DNA of 6,799 bases, taken from positions 1 through 6,799 of the forward strand of contig JAGPIU010000017.1 in NCBI GenBank assembly GCA_018054805.1, read 5' to 3'. Position 1 is the first letter of the stretch; every line of letters begins with the position of its first letter. This document shows, one piece after another, positions 6,623-6,799 of the stretch. The notes beneath the pieces were generated by a model. It had not been told where the DNA came from. It made no database searches and saw nothing but the letters and a program-made list of their open reading frames with translations. The position numbers and the translations under genes were made by a program. Source of the DNA: Paludibacter sp. (lineage in GTDB: Bacteria; Bacteroidota; Bacteroidia; Bacteroidales; Paludibacteraceae).

Positions 6623-6670
6623 ATTAAAAATCAGGCTGCTCTTATTCAAAGAAGCAGCCTGATTTTTAAT
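6623..6670. terminator. Bidirectional intrinsic terminator between convergent genes
   Basis: ATTAAAAATCAGGCTGCT (6623-6640) is repeated as its exact reverse complement at 6653-6670 around a 12-base loop, an 18-bp perfect stem. The CAGGCTGCT core is G/C-rich. The A5 run on one side and the T5 run on the other supply a U-tract in either direction. It lies 1 base after the GH57 stop and 2 bases from the stop of the convergent gene, so it should end both transcripts. Confidence 0.88.
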
Positions 6671-6672
6671 AC

Positions 6673-6799
6673 TTATTTCTTTATCAGTTTTAGCTGTACA
6701 CGCTTTCGCACAGCATCCACTTCGAGCACCTGCACACGTACATGCTGATGCAGCGCCACCACTTCGGCCGGATTTGTGATAAATTTATCGGCCATATTC
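6673..6799 (-). CDS. tex: C-terminal end of S1-domain RNA-binding protein, probably Tex (partial)
   Basis: Only the last 42 codons are present; the gene runs off the right edge. Reading from the edge, the protein ends NMADKFITNPAEVVALHQH, then VRVQVLEVDAVRKRVQLKLIKK and a TAA at 6673-6675. This fits the end of an S1 RNA-binding fold. The order F-x-x-(D/N)P-x-EVV, a V-x-V-x-VLEVD strand, then RKR-x-x-L matches the S1 domain that closes Tex, a nucleic-acid-binding protein linked to transcription and RNA metabolism. Other S1 proteins (ribosomal S1, PNPase, RNase R) are less likely given this motif and the end just beyond the domain. It is convergent with the glucan cluster and shares its terminator. 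Confidence 0.65.
   Translation of the reverse strand, partial: NMADKFITNPAEVVALHQHVRVQVLEVDAVRKRVQLKLIKK

Overview
The window looks like chromosomal DNA from a member of the Bacteroidota, probably Bacteroidales-like. The evidence is the coding style, starts that lack Shine-Dalgarno sequences and sit behind A/T-rich leaders, matches to the Bacteroidota -7 promoter consensus TAnnTTTG, and a three-gene alpha-glucan cluster typical of that phylum. No RNA genes or CRISPR arrays were seen. Species cannot be assigned from sequence alone.

Layout, left to right. Positions 1-20 resemble the outer end of an insertion-sequence terminal repeat, with the element itself lying off-window; this is tentative. 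Positions 47-1789 hold two minus-strand genes 24 bp apart: a rhomboid intramembrane serine protease (first in transcription order) and a stand-alone Wzz/chain-length-determinant-like inner-membrane protein. Positions 1790-2065 are a divergent A/T-rich regulatory region. It holds a duplicated promoter-like element and a perfect 13-bp inverted repeat just before the next gene. Positions 2066-6621 are a plus-strand cluster: a GH133-type glycogen debranching enzyme, a GT4/GT5-like glycosyltransferase starting 9 bp after its stop, and a GH57 alpha-amylase-like protein after a 62-bp gap. A perfect 18-bp inverted repeat (6623-6670) forms a bidirectional terminator shared with a convergent minus-strand gene. 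Only the C-terminus of that gene is present, and it looks like the S1 domain of Tex.

How the genes work together. The three plus-strand genes form a compact glycogen/alpha-glucan metabolism unit. The glycosyltransferase would extend alpha-1,4 chains, the debranching enzyme would remove alpha-1,6 branches, and the GH57 protein would act on or bind the polymer. The most interesting point is that the GH57 protein keeps its nucleophile region but has Ser242 where active family members carry the Asp proton donor. The surrounding motif is also degenerate, and the protein ends in a coiled coil. It may therefore be a non-catalytic glucan-binding or scaffolding partner rather than an amylase. The rhomboid/Wzz pair seems unrelated to this unit except for sharing the divergent upstream region.
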